The notes under the pieces were generated by a model. That model was given only the letters and a program-made list of their open reading frames with translations, was not told where the DNA came from and ran no database searches. This document shows positions 6,429 to 6,527 of a stretch of DNA of 6,527 nt, piece by piece. Location: assembly GCA_018400625.1 (NCBI GenBank), contig JAGYMJ010000341.1, positions 1 to 6,527 of the forward strand, written 5' to 3'. This stretch comes from Planctomycetota bacterium (GTDB lineage Bacteria; Planctomycetota; Brocadiia; SM23-32). Each line of letters begins with the position of its first letter. The stretch's first letter is position 1. The translations under genes were made by a program, and so were the position numbers.

Positions 6429-6527
6429 TCAGAAACAATCCAAATGGGTGCAAAGGCTGTCCTTTATTTGTTCAATAATTTCGTCCCGGAGGGTGCCGTA
6501 TTTCCTTTTTATTGAAGAAGTGCTCAG
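6429..6527 (-). CDS. Tail of an unrecognised reading frame upstream of rmlD
   Basis: The minus strand is open from the window edge to a TGA at 6431-6429, encoding 32 residues that begin LSTSSIKRKYGTLRDEI and end CTHLDCF. The composition (charged, helix-prone, RDEIIEQIKDSL) looks like coding sequence, and the frame stops 19 bp before the rmlD ATG. This would fit an operon neighbour. It is not the C-terminus I would expect of RmlB. Because the segment reads more like the beginning of a protein than its end, it might be another truncated gene. I do not recognise the family. A chance open frame of this length also remains possible. Confidence 0.35.
   Translation of the reverse strand: MSTSSIKRKYGTLRDEIIEQIKDSLCTHLDCF

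Overview
The window is part of a surface-polysaccharide (O-antigen, capsule or exopolysaccharide) biosynthesis locus of a Gram-negative bacterium. Every gene I can support reads on the minus strand, so transcription runs from the right end of the window to the left. The organism cannot be fixed from sequence alone. The moderate GC content and the style of the Rml and Wzx proteins fit a proteobacterium or Desulfobacterota member, but this is only an impression.

Right-hand block (about 4120-6409), in transcription order: rmlD, rmlC, rmlA, then the first ~50 codons of a family 2 (rhamnosyl)transferase. The block would supply and use dTDP-L-rhamnose. It is decaying. rmlD carries a one-base frameshift near its start and lacks about 77 codons in its middle. 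The glycosyltransferase is interrupted by a stop and cut off after its first VDN motif. rmlC and rmlA look intact and are joined by a 4-bp ATGA overlap. No rmlB is visible. A 32-residue open tail of an unrecognised reading frame lies upstream of rmlD.

Junction (about 3737-4119): about 380 bp with no recognisable intact gene. It contains a perfect GGGTC-A-GACCC palindrome, short inverted repeats and a doubtful 67-codon reading frame that overlaps the wzx start. It looks like a scar where an older rhamnose block was joined to a different assembly module.

Left-hand block (1-3736): wzx flippase, a PAPS-dependent sulfotransferase, a GT4 glycosyltransferase and the N-terminal part of a multi-pass membrane protein, probably a Wzy polymerase or O-antigen ligase type. 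They are packed with gaps of 9 to 22 bp or short overlaps and look like one operon. Together they would add a sugar, sulfate the glycan or a lipid-linked repeat unit, flip it across the inner membrane and polymerise or ligate it.

The main points of interest are the two broken rhamnose genes flanking intact rmlC and rmlA, the sulfotransferase inside a Wzx-type cluster, and the junction between the two blocks. I see no RNA gene, CRISPR array, transposase or phage gene.
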